Made by a program: the position numbers and the translations under genes. 64,000 nucleotides of DNA from Emiliania huxleyi CCMP1516 (taxonomy: Eukaryota; Haptophyta; Isochrysidales; Noelaerhabdaceae). Below are positions 46,080 to 56,753 of the stretch, piece after piece. The notes below the pieces were generated by a model, which saw nothing but the letters and a program-made list of their open reading frames with translations, was not told where the DNA came from and ran no database searches. The stretch spans positions 2,682 to 66,681 of the forward strand of contig NW_005198965.1 of the NCBI RefSeq assembly GCF_000372725.1, given 5' to 3'. Numbering within the stretch: the stretch's first letter is position 1; each line of letters starts with the position of its first letter.

Positions 46080-49000
46080 ATGGACCAAGAGGAGATCGCT
46101 CGCAAGATCAAGCGAGCCAAGGAGCTCGCGGAGCGGCTTTCGGGTAAGCTCGGTGCAGTGCCGCAAGCACCTCCGCAGCAGGCGCCGCCGCCGCCGCCGC
46201 TCCCGCCGCCGCCGCCGCCGCCGCCGCCGCAGATCGGCGGCATGAGCTTCGCGCCGCCACCAGCCTCGGCGCTCGCAGACTCCTTTCTCGCGTCGCTCGG
46301 CGCACCACCCGTGTCATCGGCTGGCGGCGGCGATGCCGGCGGCAGCAGCCTCGTTCCCTCGCTCGGCACCGCAACCGGCCCATCGCTCGCTGCCGCGCAG
46401 GCCGCGGCGGCGGCCATCTCCGCCAGCCTGAGCGCGCGCGCCGGCACCGGCGCGAGGACCGGGTGGGATGTGCAGCCCTCCGCTCTCGACACCGCCCTGG
46501 CATTTGCCGACTCGCTCCAGACGTCGGCGCCTCCGCGTCTGCCGGCGCCGCGCCACCCGGCACCTGTGCACCGGACGCTGGACGAGCTGCTCCAGCGCGA
46601 CCGCGACCGCATCGCCGCCGCCGACGCGCGCAACCTCGCCTACGTCCTCGAGGAGGAGAGGCGCAAGAAGGAGCGCGCGCGCGCGGCGGCCGCCGCCGCC
46701 AAGGAGCAGGCCGCGGCGGCGGAGAGCGCGGCGGCGAGCGCTGCGGCGGCCAACGCGGCGGCGAGCAGGCGCACGGGCGTGCAGCAGCGCGGCAACGCGC
46801 ACCCGGGCGCCTGCTCCGTGTACGTTACCGGCGTGCCCCCCGACGCAACCGGTGCAGCCTGGAGGAGGAGGAGGGGGGGGGGATGGAAGGGTGTGGTCTC
46901 TTCACGGCGCGGCGGTGTGAAGCGCAGGCCCGGAGCTGGAGGAGCACTTCAGCGTCATCTCGCCGGTCGCGCGCGTCAAGATGTACCGCCACCCGACGAC
47001 GAACGAGCCGAAGGGCGACGCTCTCGTCACGTACACAAAGGCGCCACCGCCCAGACGCCGCCGCACTCCAAGCCTTGCACACACCGACGTGACGGGCCCA
47101 CACTCGCTTCCCTCACCACTCGCCCGCCAGACGGCCTGGGCGAGCCTCCCCAGCCGCCCTCCCCAGCCGCCCTCTCCGCCCCCACCCCCTCTCTCCGTCC
47201 CTCTGCTCCCGCCGGCGCACCTCGACCCCCCCCCCCACCCCCCGTCGCGGTGCCCTTTGCGCAGGACGCCGCCGTCATGGGCGCCGTCCAGCTGCTGCAC
47301 CGAAAGATGCTCCGGCCTGGCATCGCCCTCTGCGTCTCCAAGGCGGTGTTTGGCGGCGCGCCCGCGGCTGCCGACGCGCCCGCCGCGCCGCCGCCGCCTC
47401 CGCCGCCGCCGCCGCCGCCGCCGACGGCTGCGCAGCGAGACCAGTTCGCGCGAGAGCAGGCCCGGCTCGGCCTGTCGGGAGGAGGAGGAGGAGGTGGGGG
47501 AGGGGGAGGGGGAGGGTTGGTCTCGCTGGCGGCGGAGGACGACTCCCTGCGCGTGGTCGTGGTGACGGGGCTGGCCGACGCGTCGGAGGTGCCGGTGGCG
47601 GAGCGCGCGGCGTGGGAGGGCGAGCTGACGGATGAGTTGTGGGGCGAGATCTAGCCGAGATCTAGCCGAGATCTGGCCGAGATGTGGCCGAGATGTAGCT
47701 GACGGGTGAGATGTAGCTGACGGCAGAGGAGGGGGAGAGGCGGCGGCGAGTCCGGGACGCGGGTGGCTGCGAGTAGGCGAGTGCTGCCGGCACGGCGAGG
47801 TGGAGCGGATCGGAGTCTACGCGGGGCACGGGGGCGGGGGCGGGCTTGGCTACGGGCGCGGCGACGGAGGTCTGCACGAGCTCGAGACGCGGGCCGCGGT
47901 CCGCTTCCAGTCGCTCGAGGCGGCCGCGGCGGCGCTGGACGCGCTCGACGGCCGCCACTTCGACACGCGGCCGCTGCGGGCGGCTTTCGACGACGGCACC
48001 TACGCGGCGCGGCTGGACGGGTCGGAAGACACCGAGCGGCAGACGCGCTTCGGCTTTGGAGACGCGGCGGCCGCGTACCAAGACTCGCTGCGTGTGCTGC
48101 GGCTCGCGGCGGCAGAGGGCGAGCCGAGTCGAGTGTGTGAGCCGAGCCCACCCGGCGCCGAGGTCGGAGCGGAGGCTGGCCCGAGGGTAGGCGCGCCGAG
48201 CATCGTCTGCGACCGCCCGCTCGGCACGCTGCCGCACTACGACTACCTCCGCCCCGAGGCGGCGCCGGACGGCGTGGCGGCACCCAGCAGCAGCAGGAGC
48301 TGGCTCCATGAGGCCGCCGGCGTTGCACACACAGCCGCCACCGTTCGGCAATAGGGCTACTACCGGCGGCACGACGCCCCGCCCCCGTCGCCGCTCGACG
48401 TGTCGCGCGCCATACTGCAGCGCGCGTCGGACGCGGGCGCGCCGTTTGTGACGTGCGCCGAGTTTGTCGGCCCCGTGCCGCACTACGATTGGCGGCCCGA
48501 CGGCCCCGACGGTGCGGGCTACTACCGGCACCACTTTCGCTCGCCTGCTCTATCTTGCAGCTAGTCTTTCCTTTTATGATCTGCTACTCTCTCTCACTGT
48601 AGGCACGCCGGGGCGCCCGTGGCGTCCGATCCGCGGGAGGCGCCCCCCTCGCCCCGCACCTCGCCCCGCACCTCGCCCCGCACCTCGTCCCGCACCTCGC
48701 CCTCGCCCACCCTCCCGCCCCTCGCCCTTCCCGCCCTTCGCCCCTCCCTCCGTCGCATTTCCCCTCGCCCCTCCGAGCCCCTCGCCCCACTTTCAACGCC
48801 CCCCCCCTCTCGCGCCTTAGGCATCCCTCGGAGTGCTGCGCGAGGCGGCGGCGGCGGGCGCCGAGTTTGTGCTCTGCCCGGAGCACGTGGGCGACGTGGC
48901 GGGGTACGATTTTCGCGGCGGCCCCGACGGGACCGGCTACTACCGCCGGCCGGACGCGCCGCCGCCGGACGGGCGCGAGTACTCGCGCATGGTGCTGCAG

Positions 49001-49186
49001 CGGGCGAGCGCGGCGGGCGCCGAGTTTGTCGCGTGCCCGGAGCGCGTGATGGACCTGCCCGGCTACGAGTTCCGGCTGGTTGGGTCGGAGGGCGTGGGCT
49101 ACTACAAGGCGGAGGCGGAGGCGGAGGATGCGCCGGACTACAACGACTTTATGGCGACGATGAAGGAGCTGGGCGCGGTGAGCTAG
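46080..49186 (+). CDS. Tat-SF1/CUS2-like splicing factor with novel C-terminal GYY repeats
   Basis: Exon 1 has a coiled N-terminus (MDQEEIARKIKRAKELAERL), poly-Pro, and the start of an RRM (SVYVTGVPPDA). Exon 2 (about 46925-47045) has EEHFSVISPVARVKMY and KGDALVTYTKA. The next has GAVQLLHRKMLRPGIALCVS, poly-Pro and the start of a second RRM (LRVVVVTGLADASEV). After a GC-AG intron (47646-47776) the second RRM continues CCRHGEVERIGVYAG and ALDALDGRHFDTRPLRAAFD. KGDALV and the second UHM-like RRM are features of Tat-SF1/CUS2, which act at U2 snRNP. From about 48230 on, about four units of the type LQRASAAGAEFVACPERV, PGYEF and GYYR/K follow, ending at 49186. I do not know this repeat. Confidence 0.7.
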
Positions 49187-50870
49187 CGCCGCCGACACAT
49201 GGACTTCACCGCACTCTCGCTCGCGTGTTGTGTTACGGCTAAAAATACGCGCGCTAACAGCCTCTAGCCGCGCTGAATTCCCATTTTATAAAACATTCGC
49301 GTTCCGGCGACCGCTGGCTTGAAGTATGATCTTGAGGTTGAGCAGACAGACACCGGCACACTGTGAAGGCACACAGGCCACAGCTCTCCACTCTGGCGCC
49401 ACTTTGTGTGGCAGACTCGAGCTGAGACCTGAGAGAGAGAGTGTCTTGTGAGCTTGTGTGTTGTCGGTCTGTGTGTGTGTGTGTGTCGCTCGAGCGTGTC
49501 GTGTCTTCTTTCTGTCTCGCGTCCACCCATACCGCGTTTCGCCTTGGCCTTCCTATCTATCTTTCTAGTAAGACGAGCGCCGGCAGAGGCCCTCGCGGTC
49601 TGGTCTGAGAGAGAGCGTCGAGTTGAGCACTTGGAGCACTGAGCTCTAGTGTTTTTGTTTTTCAGTTTGGCCCCGCCCGCAAGCGGCGTTGTCACGGGGG
49701 CGGGCTCCTAAAGGTTGGCCGTGAGGCGCCCGAGGTTTGCGGGCGCGTGCGGAGGGCGGCGCCGGGCTCCCAGGGACCGGGGGTCCCGCGCCGGTGCCGC
49801 CGCCACCGGGGCCCCGCCACGCACGCCGTCCGTGGAGCGGCGCCCCGGTGTGCCCCTACCGGCAGTGCACGCGTCCGCGCTCAGAGGCGCTAGTTGCGCG
49901 TCCGCGAGAGGCTGGTTGACTCTCTCGCCCGCTGGGGATGCGGTTCACGGATCACGGGGCTTGCGTTGGGGTCCCCATCGTCCCCGTGGCGGCGAGCGCT
50001 CGCTCTGGAGGCCGAGTTGAGCCTCGAGCGCCTCCCTCTCCTTGTGCGCATCTTGTCTCCTTTTCCATGAGTTGCATCACCATCGCTCGCAGCTCGGCCA
50101 GCTCGGCCAGGGTGGCGGCGAGTACTTGCGGTGTGACGCCTGCGTAGCTCGCGTAGCCATTACGTCGGGCCAGTGGGGCGTTGTCCAAGTGACCCGACGT
50201 GTCCTCAGGGTTGTTTGGTATCCTTGGCAGAGCCTTCGTCACCGGGCCCGGCGCAAACACTCCCCCGCGACAGCGTGCCAAAGGATAAACCCGAAAACTA
50301 TAAGTGGTGTCTCGTCTGGCGCGAGGCGATTCGTTTCGCAGTCAGCCAGGAGGGTTCTCAACTCTGAAAACAAAAGAGGAGAAAGCAACTCGAGAATTTG
50401 AGCAGAGTGTTGTCCAGTGTGGCAGTCTGTGAGAGTAACCAGTGTCCCAGGTTAGGTTAGGTAGGAAGGTGAAGAACAGTCAGGCTCGGACTGGACACCA
50501 GCGCGGTATGGGTGGACGCTGGACAGAAGAGGACGGCACGCGCGAGCGACACACAGACACACACAAGCTCACAAGACACTCAGTGTCCCAGTGTGAGTGA
50601 GTATTCTTGATAGTTACGAAACCACGACGACACACACCAGTCGACTCGCATCGGTGCCTCCATGAACGGCGGAGCTATTCTCGCGTCCACACCACACCTG
50701 GCTCCAACGTGGACACGCCCATAAGCTGGGGACACTACTAGGTCACGCATGGCATCAGAAGTTTTATCTCTGGGCCCCGAAAGGCATCTCTAGCAGCGTC
50801 GTTACGCATGCGCCCTCCCCTCCTGGGCGCAAGCGCCTCACATCTCGAAAGAGAGCGTAAGCTCTTGGTG
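49187..50870. other. Intergenic region with dispersed repeats
   Basis: Includes a short GTGTGTGTGT run (49468-49485), GTCCACCCATACCGCG (49523-49538) and, inverted, 50488-50526. A G/C-rich stretch 49670-50030 has open frames in several phases but no domain. No RNA gene was recognised. Confidence 0.45.
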
Positions 50871-51325
50871 AGAGAGAGATTTTTAGCAATACCTTAAAGA
50901 GGTTACAGGCGGATAAGGTCCGTTGGCGGGAGATCGGCGGGAGCGGCGCACGTTTCGAATTCGGCGGGCGTTTCGAATTTGTCGACGGACCGTTTCAGGT
51001 CTCTGCGCTCCCGTATGAGCGAGGCTGCCGACGCTGCCATGATTGAGGCTGCCGACGCCGACGGGCAATACCAAACAACTCTAACACTCAATGTTGCTTG
51101 CTCTGTGGTCCCCCCCCCTCGGCCCTCGACGATCGAGTACGAGTTCCGGCTGGTTGGGTCGGAGGCCTACTACAATCGACCCCAAGGCGGAGGCGGGCGA
51201 AAAAAAGTCGATCGCGCGTCCCAAAAGTCGCCACAAGTGGCGGCGAGTCGCAATTAACCGCCCGCCGTCCCGGCGGTCCCGCAGCTCGCGCACATCTCCC
51301 TCTTAACCCACCTGTAACATCACAA
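50871..51325. mobile_element. Possible foldback element carrying a fragment of the Tat-SF1-like gene
   Basis: The ends show inverted GTTACAGGCGGATAAG (50897) and CTTAACCCACCTGTAAC (51303-51319). GAGAGAGATTTTTAGCAATA precedes the left end. Inside, 51137-51200 matches the 3' end of the 46080-49186 gene (GAGTTCCGGCTGGTTGGGTC and AAGGCGGAGGCGG), with a deletion. The captured piece reads EYEFRLVGSEAYYN. The end repeat is only about 16 bp with mismatches, so the element boundaries are tentative. Confidence 0.4.
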
Positions 51326-51480
51326 TAGGGAATTCCTAGTCGCCGTTGTGTGCGTGGCTAGCCCCACGGCGTGGAGTGTCAGCCCTAAAAAAGAAATTCT
51401 TCGAGGATGAAGCCCTGATACGTGTCTGTCCTCGACCCAGCCCTAGCTTGGGATGTCCGGTTTATTTATCTCTCTTTATT

Positions 51481-51503
51481 TAGAGAGAGATTTTTAGCAA
51501 TAC
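51481..51503. repeat. GAGAGAGATTTTTAGCAATACC word, three copies in window
   Basis: The same 22-bp word occurs at 50871-50893 and 62343-62364. Shorter GAGAGAGATTTTTA forms occur at 23491 and 62287. It may be the end of a mobile element. Confidence 0.6.
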
Positions 51504-51794
51504 CAATTTATGAAGCCCTGATGAAGAATTTTGCCCATGCCGCGCCCATGCTCAGACCGCTAACTCGAGCGAGCCCAAACAGGGCCGTGCCGCTCCTCTC
51601 CACCGTGATGCTCCACGCCATCATCGTCACAACGACGTGTCAGCCCTAAAAAAGAAATGCCGCCGCATTCTCTCTGCGGCGGCTCCGGTGGTGAGCCGGT
51701 GTGCGTACCAGTCCGCGCCAGTCCGCGCCCTTGTCGTGCCAGTGTGCTGTGAGAGAGGTAGGTAGGTAGGTAGAAAGGTAGGCTTGTATCTCAA

Positions 51795-51803
51795 GAATTC
51801 TCT
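51795..51803 (+). promoter_or_regulatory. GAATTCTCT motif upstream of the 51852 gene
   Basis: Lies 49 bases before the ATG. A one-base variant of the recurring motif. A TAGGTAGGTAGGTAG run lies just upstream (51757-51773). Confidence 0.25.
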
Positions 51804-51851
51804 CTGCCGTTAAATTCTCCGCGGGCGGCCAGAAGGAGGCGCTTTTGCTCG

Positions 51852-53572
51852 ATGATCACTCAGCCGCCGCAGCAGCGCCGTGGCCGCGCGGCCGTTCTGG
51901 TGCTCGGCGTGGCCCTCGTCGGCGTGGTCGCCCTGGCGACGTCGCGTGCCGCTCCGCACGCCCTCTTCTCCAGCCTCTTCAAGAAGAAGGACCGCGTCTC
52001 GTTCGAGGATGCGACGGCCTCATCGCAGTACCTGGAGCTCCCCGAGGGCTGCAAAATCAGGGGCGGCATGATCATCAATCTGATGAATGGCGTGATCGAC
52101 ACGGCGCTCAACCACCAGAAGCTGCCCACGCCACCCGACCCGCAGAAGGAGCGCAAGATGATCTCGATGGAGACTGGCACATCACTCGTCATGTACAACA
52201 AGTCGACGACGGCGATGCACGTCGGCCACATTGAGGTGGCGACCTGCTGGATCCCCGGCCCGGAGGGGAACAAGATCCTGCCCGACCGTCTCGCCGTCAC
52301 CGTGACGGGCGTCCTCGGCACGCAGCACCTGCAGTATGACCTCGAGCAGGCGCGCGGGCCGCGCGAGTGCTAATCGCGGCAGCCGCGCGCCGAGAGGCGA
52401 GACGGCGGCGCTCACCCCCTCCTCGCCCCCGCCTCCCTCCCGCGCCGCAGAACTTCTTCGGCTTCACCCACGGGATGGGCGGCGGCGAGATGAAGGTGAC
52501 GGTGACTGGCTTCCTCCACCTCCCGCTCATCGACTTGCACGACCTCAACAACACGGTCAAGGGGTGCACGGGCAAGGTAGGGATGCAGTCGATGTGGGCG
52601 AGCGGGCCGCACGGGATCGAGGGCGACCCGGTCGCCCTCGACCGCGCCGACGTCGTCGCCGACCAGCAGATGATCCACGACATGTGCCTCGCAGCCCTGC
52701 CCCCTCGTGCACCCCTCCCTGTCCACCCTCCCCTTGCGTGTGCTTTGCTCACACGCGCCTCTCTCTCCCCTCCCCTCCTCGCACCGCCGTCCCTCTCTGC
52801 AGGTGCTACGGGCCCGCGTACTGGGACGACTCGTTTGGCCCGAAGCCGCCCGGCCTGGTGCCACTCTCTCCCCCGCGCCTCTCTCTCTGCACCACACAAG
52901 ACACCCCGCGATCCCTTGCTCTCTCTCTCTCCTCCTCCTCGTGTCACTCTCTCCTCCTCTCGCCCTCCTCCTCCCTTCTTCTTCTCCCGCCCTCCCTCCA
53001 CAGCCCCCCTCCCTCGCTCCACAGCCCCCCCCCCCCCCTCCCTCCACAGGTCGGCGCCATCAACGAGCAGATCCGCAAGCGCTTCTTCAAGGGCTACGTC
53101 GCGCCGCCTCCGCCGCCGTCGCCTCCCTTCGACTGCGACTGCAGCTGGACCGACAAGTTCCCCTGCCCAGGCACCCAGCCAGGCGAGCGCGCGCTCAAGC
53201 AGGCAAAGGACGACGGCTCGGTCCGCTGCCCCAGATGCCTCCCCAGATGCTTCCCCAGATGCCTCCCTAGAAGCGGGACGCTCCACTCTCCCCGCGCAGA
53301 CAGACCCGCGCGCTCGAGAAGGCACTCCAGAGACGCCACGGCGCTGCCGCCGCACTCTCCGCCGCGACGCACGCTCCACTCACAGCACTCGCGTCCACCC
53401 GCCTCCACCGCTGCCGCCCTCCGCCCAGCTGCCTCTGGCCCGGACCAGCCCGCACCCCCCCCCCCCCCCCCAGGCCTGCTTCCACCACTGCTGCCCTCCC
53501 CTCAACCTCGTCGACCACGTCGACCTGAACCCCAACGCGTACTACGACCACGAGCCGGCCAGCGCCGCGTGA
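51852..53572 (+). CDS. Unrecognised signal-anchored protein with Cys-rich end
   Basis: Exon 1 (51852 to about 52341) has an N-terminal anchor (AAVLVLGVALVGVVALATS), then LPEGCKIRGGMIINLMNGVI and HVGHIEVATCWIPGPEGNK. Exon 2 (52452-52683) has NFFGFTHGMGGGEMKVTVTG and HLPLIDLHDLNNTVKGCTGK. Exon 3 (from 52803) has CYGPAYWDDSFGPKPPG. Exon 4 (53050-53219) has GAINEQIRKRFFKGYV and CDCSWTDKFPCPGTQPGERA. The last exon (53473-53572) has ACFHHCCPPLNLVDHVDLNP. The intron 52684-52802 starts GTGCCTCG and the next exon GTGCTACG. Introns 1 and 4 use GC/GT donors. The family was not recognised; an extracellular or lumenal role is likely. Confidence 0.6.
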
Positions 53573-53978
53573 CCAGCCCAGGGGACGGCGCCAACTTGGC
53601 GCCGCCTCTCGCTGCCGCGGGCGGGGCAAGGCGGCGGCCTTCGGGTGTGCAGGACTACAGGCGGGCGTGGCGGCGCCGATCCGCGGCAGAACCACCCCAG
53701 AGTTGTACTTGTGAGAGTAGCGCATGCTGGCCATCATGCTCGGCCGAGGCGACGCCACGGCCCCGCTCCCGTCCCTCCCCCTCTTGTCCTCCGGCCCGGC
53801 CGGGGCCGCGCCCCCGGTGCGCGGGCGCGGCGGCGGGTCGTGTGTTGTGGGATGTCTGTGGGGGCCCGAGTGTGGCGTTTGTGCTGGTCTCTCTGTTTGT
53901 TTGATTATTTGTCACGCCGCCTTTCGGTTTCATTTAAATATCGGCGATTGAAGGGCTTCCTAATGAGCCCTCCTGGCA

Positions 53979-54027
53979 AAAGAATTTAAACAAGCAACTC
54001 TCTCTCACAGCACACAGGCTCGACACA
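53979..54027 (+). promoter_or_regulatory. Leader shared with the ankyrin/U-box gene, copy 2
   Basis: See 2052-2095. It lies 70-118 bases before the kinase ATG. A 4-base CACA insert is the main difference. Confidence 0.4.
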
Positions 54028-54096
54028 GCAAAAGAAAGTCGCCGCGCGCGTGACGCATCCTGGACGTCGCGCTCGCGTTTTCAAAGCCGGCTTCGC

Positions 54097-55380
54097 ATGA
54101 CGTCCCTGCCCTCTCTCCCGTCGCCCTGCACGGCAAGGCGCTCCCGCCTCCCAGCCAAGATCGACCACCGCGACAAGCCAAGATCGACCACCTCGCCAAT
54201 CAACAGCGGCAAGAGCCACAGCGGCATCAAGAAGCAGCCTCGCCGCCGCGACATCACTAGCTTCGAGATCGACTTCTCACGCGCCCTCGGCACCGGCTCG
54301 TTTGGCTCTTGCTTTGGCGTAAAGGGCGATGAGCGCGTCGCCATCAAGGTGCTCGGAGGGGAATCCGGGCGGCGCGAGTGCTTCTTCTACGACCGGCTCG
54401 ACCACAAGGGCGTGATCAGTGTCTACGCGCACGGCTCAACCAGCGCCGGGACATACGCGATTGCCATGGAGCGGTGCCTCGGTGGTGAGCTCTTCGATCG
54501 CGTCTCATACTTCCCGCTGCCGGACGAGCAGACCGTCCGCCGCATCTTTTGCGAGCTTCTCGACGCGGTGGAGCACTGCCACAGCCGCGGCGTCGCGCAC
54601 CGCGACATAAAGCTGGAGAACATCCTTTTCGCCGACACCTCCGGCGGCCCAATCCGGCTCATCGACTTTGGGCTCGCGCACCAGTACCCGCCCGCGCAGG
54701 GCGGAGGCTACGACCGCTCCATGCCGCTCCGCGACCGCGTCGGCTCCAAGAGCTACACCGCCCCAGAAGTGCTCGACGGGCTCGGATACGACGGCTTCGC
54801 CGCCGACATGTGGTCCTGTGGGGTGGTCCTCTTCACCCTGCTGACGGGCACCTTCCCCCACCCCGACGAGCCGCCCGCCAACCTCGACTTGCGCCTCGTG
54901 CGGTCCGGCCTGGACCTCCCCGCAGCCGTCGTCGGCCTCCTCGACTCCCTCTTTGAGGCGGACCCGGCGCGCCGACCCAGTGCCGGCGAAGCGCGGCGCC
55001 ACGCCTGGTGCGCCGGCGCATCGGCGGGCGGCGCCCGGCGCTGCGGCGCATCATGCACCGGCAAGGACGACTGGTGCGTCTACTACCGCGGGGCGGAGGT
55101 TGCGGAGCGGCGCGATCCGAGCGACGCGAGCGACGCGCTCACGGAGCCATCGGGCTTCAGCGCGACGCACCTGGATGATATGCTGGAGGCGGACGCGCGT
55201 GATTGGGAAGCGGTTGCAGAGAACACCGAGCTGGACGCGTACCTCGATTCTCTCGCGGCGCCGATCTGGTCCAGTGGATCGGCAGCTACCCCCTCGCCGC
55301 CGCCCATGGCATCGTCGGCGACCCCCTCTCTGACTCTGTTTGACTGCTTGCGGCGCCGCCTGGGTGGGAGAGGCGTGTGA
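54097..55380 (+). CDS. Serine/threonine protein kinase (CAMK-like)
   Basis: A 427-residue intronless frame. The catalytic domain spans about residues 55-305. It has the glycine loop GTGSFGSCFG (65-74), VAIK with Lys84, HRDIKLEN (168-175), DFG (190-192), APE (222-224), DMWSCGVVLFTLLTG and a final RRPSAGEARRHAWC. All catalytic residues are present, so it should be active. The ELFDRV and IKLENIL wording is closest to CAMK/CHK1/SnRK-type kinases. The basic N-terminus and acidic C-terminal tail carry no other domain. The target is unknown. The upstream leader is shared with the U-box gene. Confidence 0.9.
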   Translation: MTSLPSLPSPCTARRSRLPAKIDHRDKPRSTTSPINSGKSHSGIKKQPRRRDITSFEIDFSRALGTGSFGSCFGVKGDERVAIKVLGGESGRRECFFYDRLDHKGVISVYAHGSTSAGTYAIAMERCLGGELFDRVSYFPLPDEQTVRRIFCELLDAVEHCHSRGVAHRDIKLENILFADTSGGPIRLIDFGLAHQYPPAQGGGYDRSMPLRDRVGSKSYTAPEVLDGLGYDGFAADMWSCGVVLFTLLTGTFPHPDEPPANLDLRLVRSGLDLPAAVVGLLDSLFEADPARRPSAGEARRHAWCAGASAGGARRCGASCTGKDDWCVYYRGAEVAERRDPSDASDALTEPSGFSATHLDDMLEADARDWEAVAENTELDAYLDSLAAPIWSSGSAATPSPPPMASSATPSLTLFDCLRRRLGGRGV

Positions 55381-55470
55381 GGCTTGGAAAGAGCAGAATG
55401 TTGTTAAAGGGGAAGGACCCTGAGTTGAACAGGGGTTGTGCGCCAAGCCCTCCTGCTCGGCTCCAGCGAG

Positions 55471-55681
55471 TAGACAAGTGTTGTCATCAACAGAGCAGAA
55501 GGATCTGACCTCGGGGCCGATGTGACCAAGCGCTGGTAGCATGGTTTTACCTCACACCCATGGTCTCACAGTGTGCCGGCAGTCGCCGCGCAGTGTCGCT
55601 CACACAAGCCGCAGCACAAGTGACTGAGGGCCAGTGAGGGCGAGCCCATCGCTGTCACAGCTGTGGCAGCCGCACAGTAGG
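55471..55681. repeat. Dispersed repeat, copy 2 of 22483-22701
   Basis: See copy 1. Lacks about 8 bases near the left end. The rest of 55381-56171 has no firm gene. Confidence 0.8.
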
Positions 55682-56103
55682 CTGTGCCATCTGTGCAGAG
55701 CGTGTGAGCAGCAGAGGAGCTTCACTCCAAGCTTCAGGCGCAAAGAGCTGCATGCCACCGAAGGCGCTGTCGAGGTTCGCCGAGCGCGGCGCAGGTTGGA
55801 GGAAGCCGTCACCGACGAGCGCGTTGGACTTTTCACTCCGGACAAAGACGGGGACACAGCGGACGGTGCGGGGTGTGTCCCCGTCTTAGCGGCGAGGCGC
55901 GGGACCGTCTGTGGCGAAGTGGGTCGCGTCCTCCGATTTCCGTCAACTCACGGTCCTTCCCCCGTAGTTTAGATGTTTACCACTATTCGCGCCGACTGCT
56001 TTTTGAGCAGCCTGTGTCAACGCGACTGTTCGTGGTGATGATCTGGCTTAATAAATAAATGTAGTATGTACCAGACATCTCCTGGAGAGATACCTTCAGA
56101 TTA

Positions 56104-56113
56104 AAATTCTTTT
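56104..56113 (+). promoter_or_regulatory. AAATTCTTTT motif upstream of the lyase gene
   Basis: Lies 59 bases before the ATG at 56172. Same word and spacing as at 44821 before the PEBP gene. Confidence 0.35.
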
Positions 56114-56171
56114 TCAGGAAGCCTGCTTCACCTAGGCTACACCCGCGCTCAGTTCCGCAGCCGAGCGACAC

Positions 56172-56718
56172 ATGACTTCGCTCGTGGCCACGCTCGACGA
56201 CGCCGTCCGCGCCGTCGTGGTGCGGCGGCTGCGGCGGTTGGACCAGTGGTCCGTCATTAAGCTCGTCCTCGGTCTTCTCGGCGCGGCGCGTGCCTATCGG
56301 CGGCTGCGGCAGATCATGCGGACGACCGGCCTGCGCCGCTGGGCCTTTACGACCGCCATGCCGCTGCTCAAGCAGCTTCCGCCGGTGAGGAAGGAGCTTG
56401 AGGAGGGCCAGGCAAAGGTGAGGGCCGACTTGGAGGGCGTGCTGTTCCGCGACCTCACTGCACCGCGGCTCGAGCTGCCCGCCAAGGGCACGCCGCAGGC
56501 GGAGCTGCTGCAGCTGATGGAGAAGCGGCACGAGCTGGACCGCAAGTACTGGGAGGACGGCACCATCACGGGCGCCGTCTACCACGGCGAGCGGGAGCAC
56601 ATGGACTTTGTGGGCAAGGTGTACGGCCAGTTTGCCTTCTTCAACCCACTGCACGCCTCGCTCCACCCGGCGACCCGCCAGATGGACGCAGAGGTGGTGG
56701 CGATGGTGCTGCGCATGT

Positions 56719-56753
<35 letters not shown>

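Noticed and set aside
49715-50020. Ribosomal RNA fragment in the GC-rich stretch
   Set aside because: No conserved rRNA core sequence was recognised.
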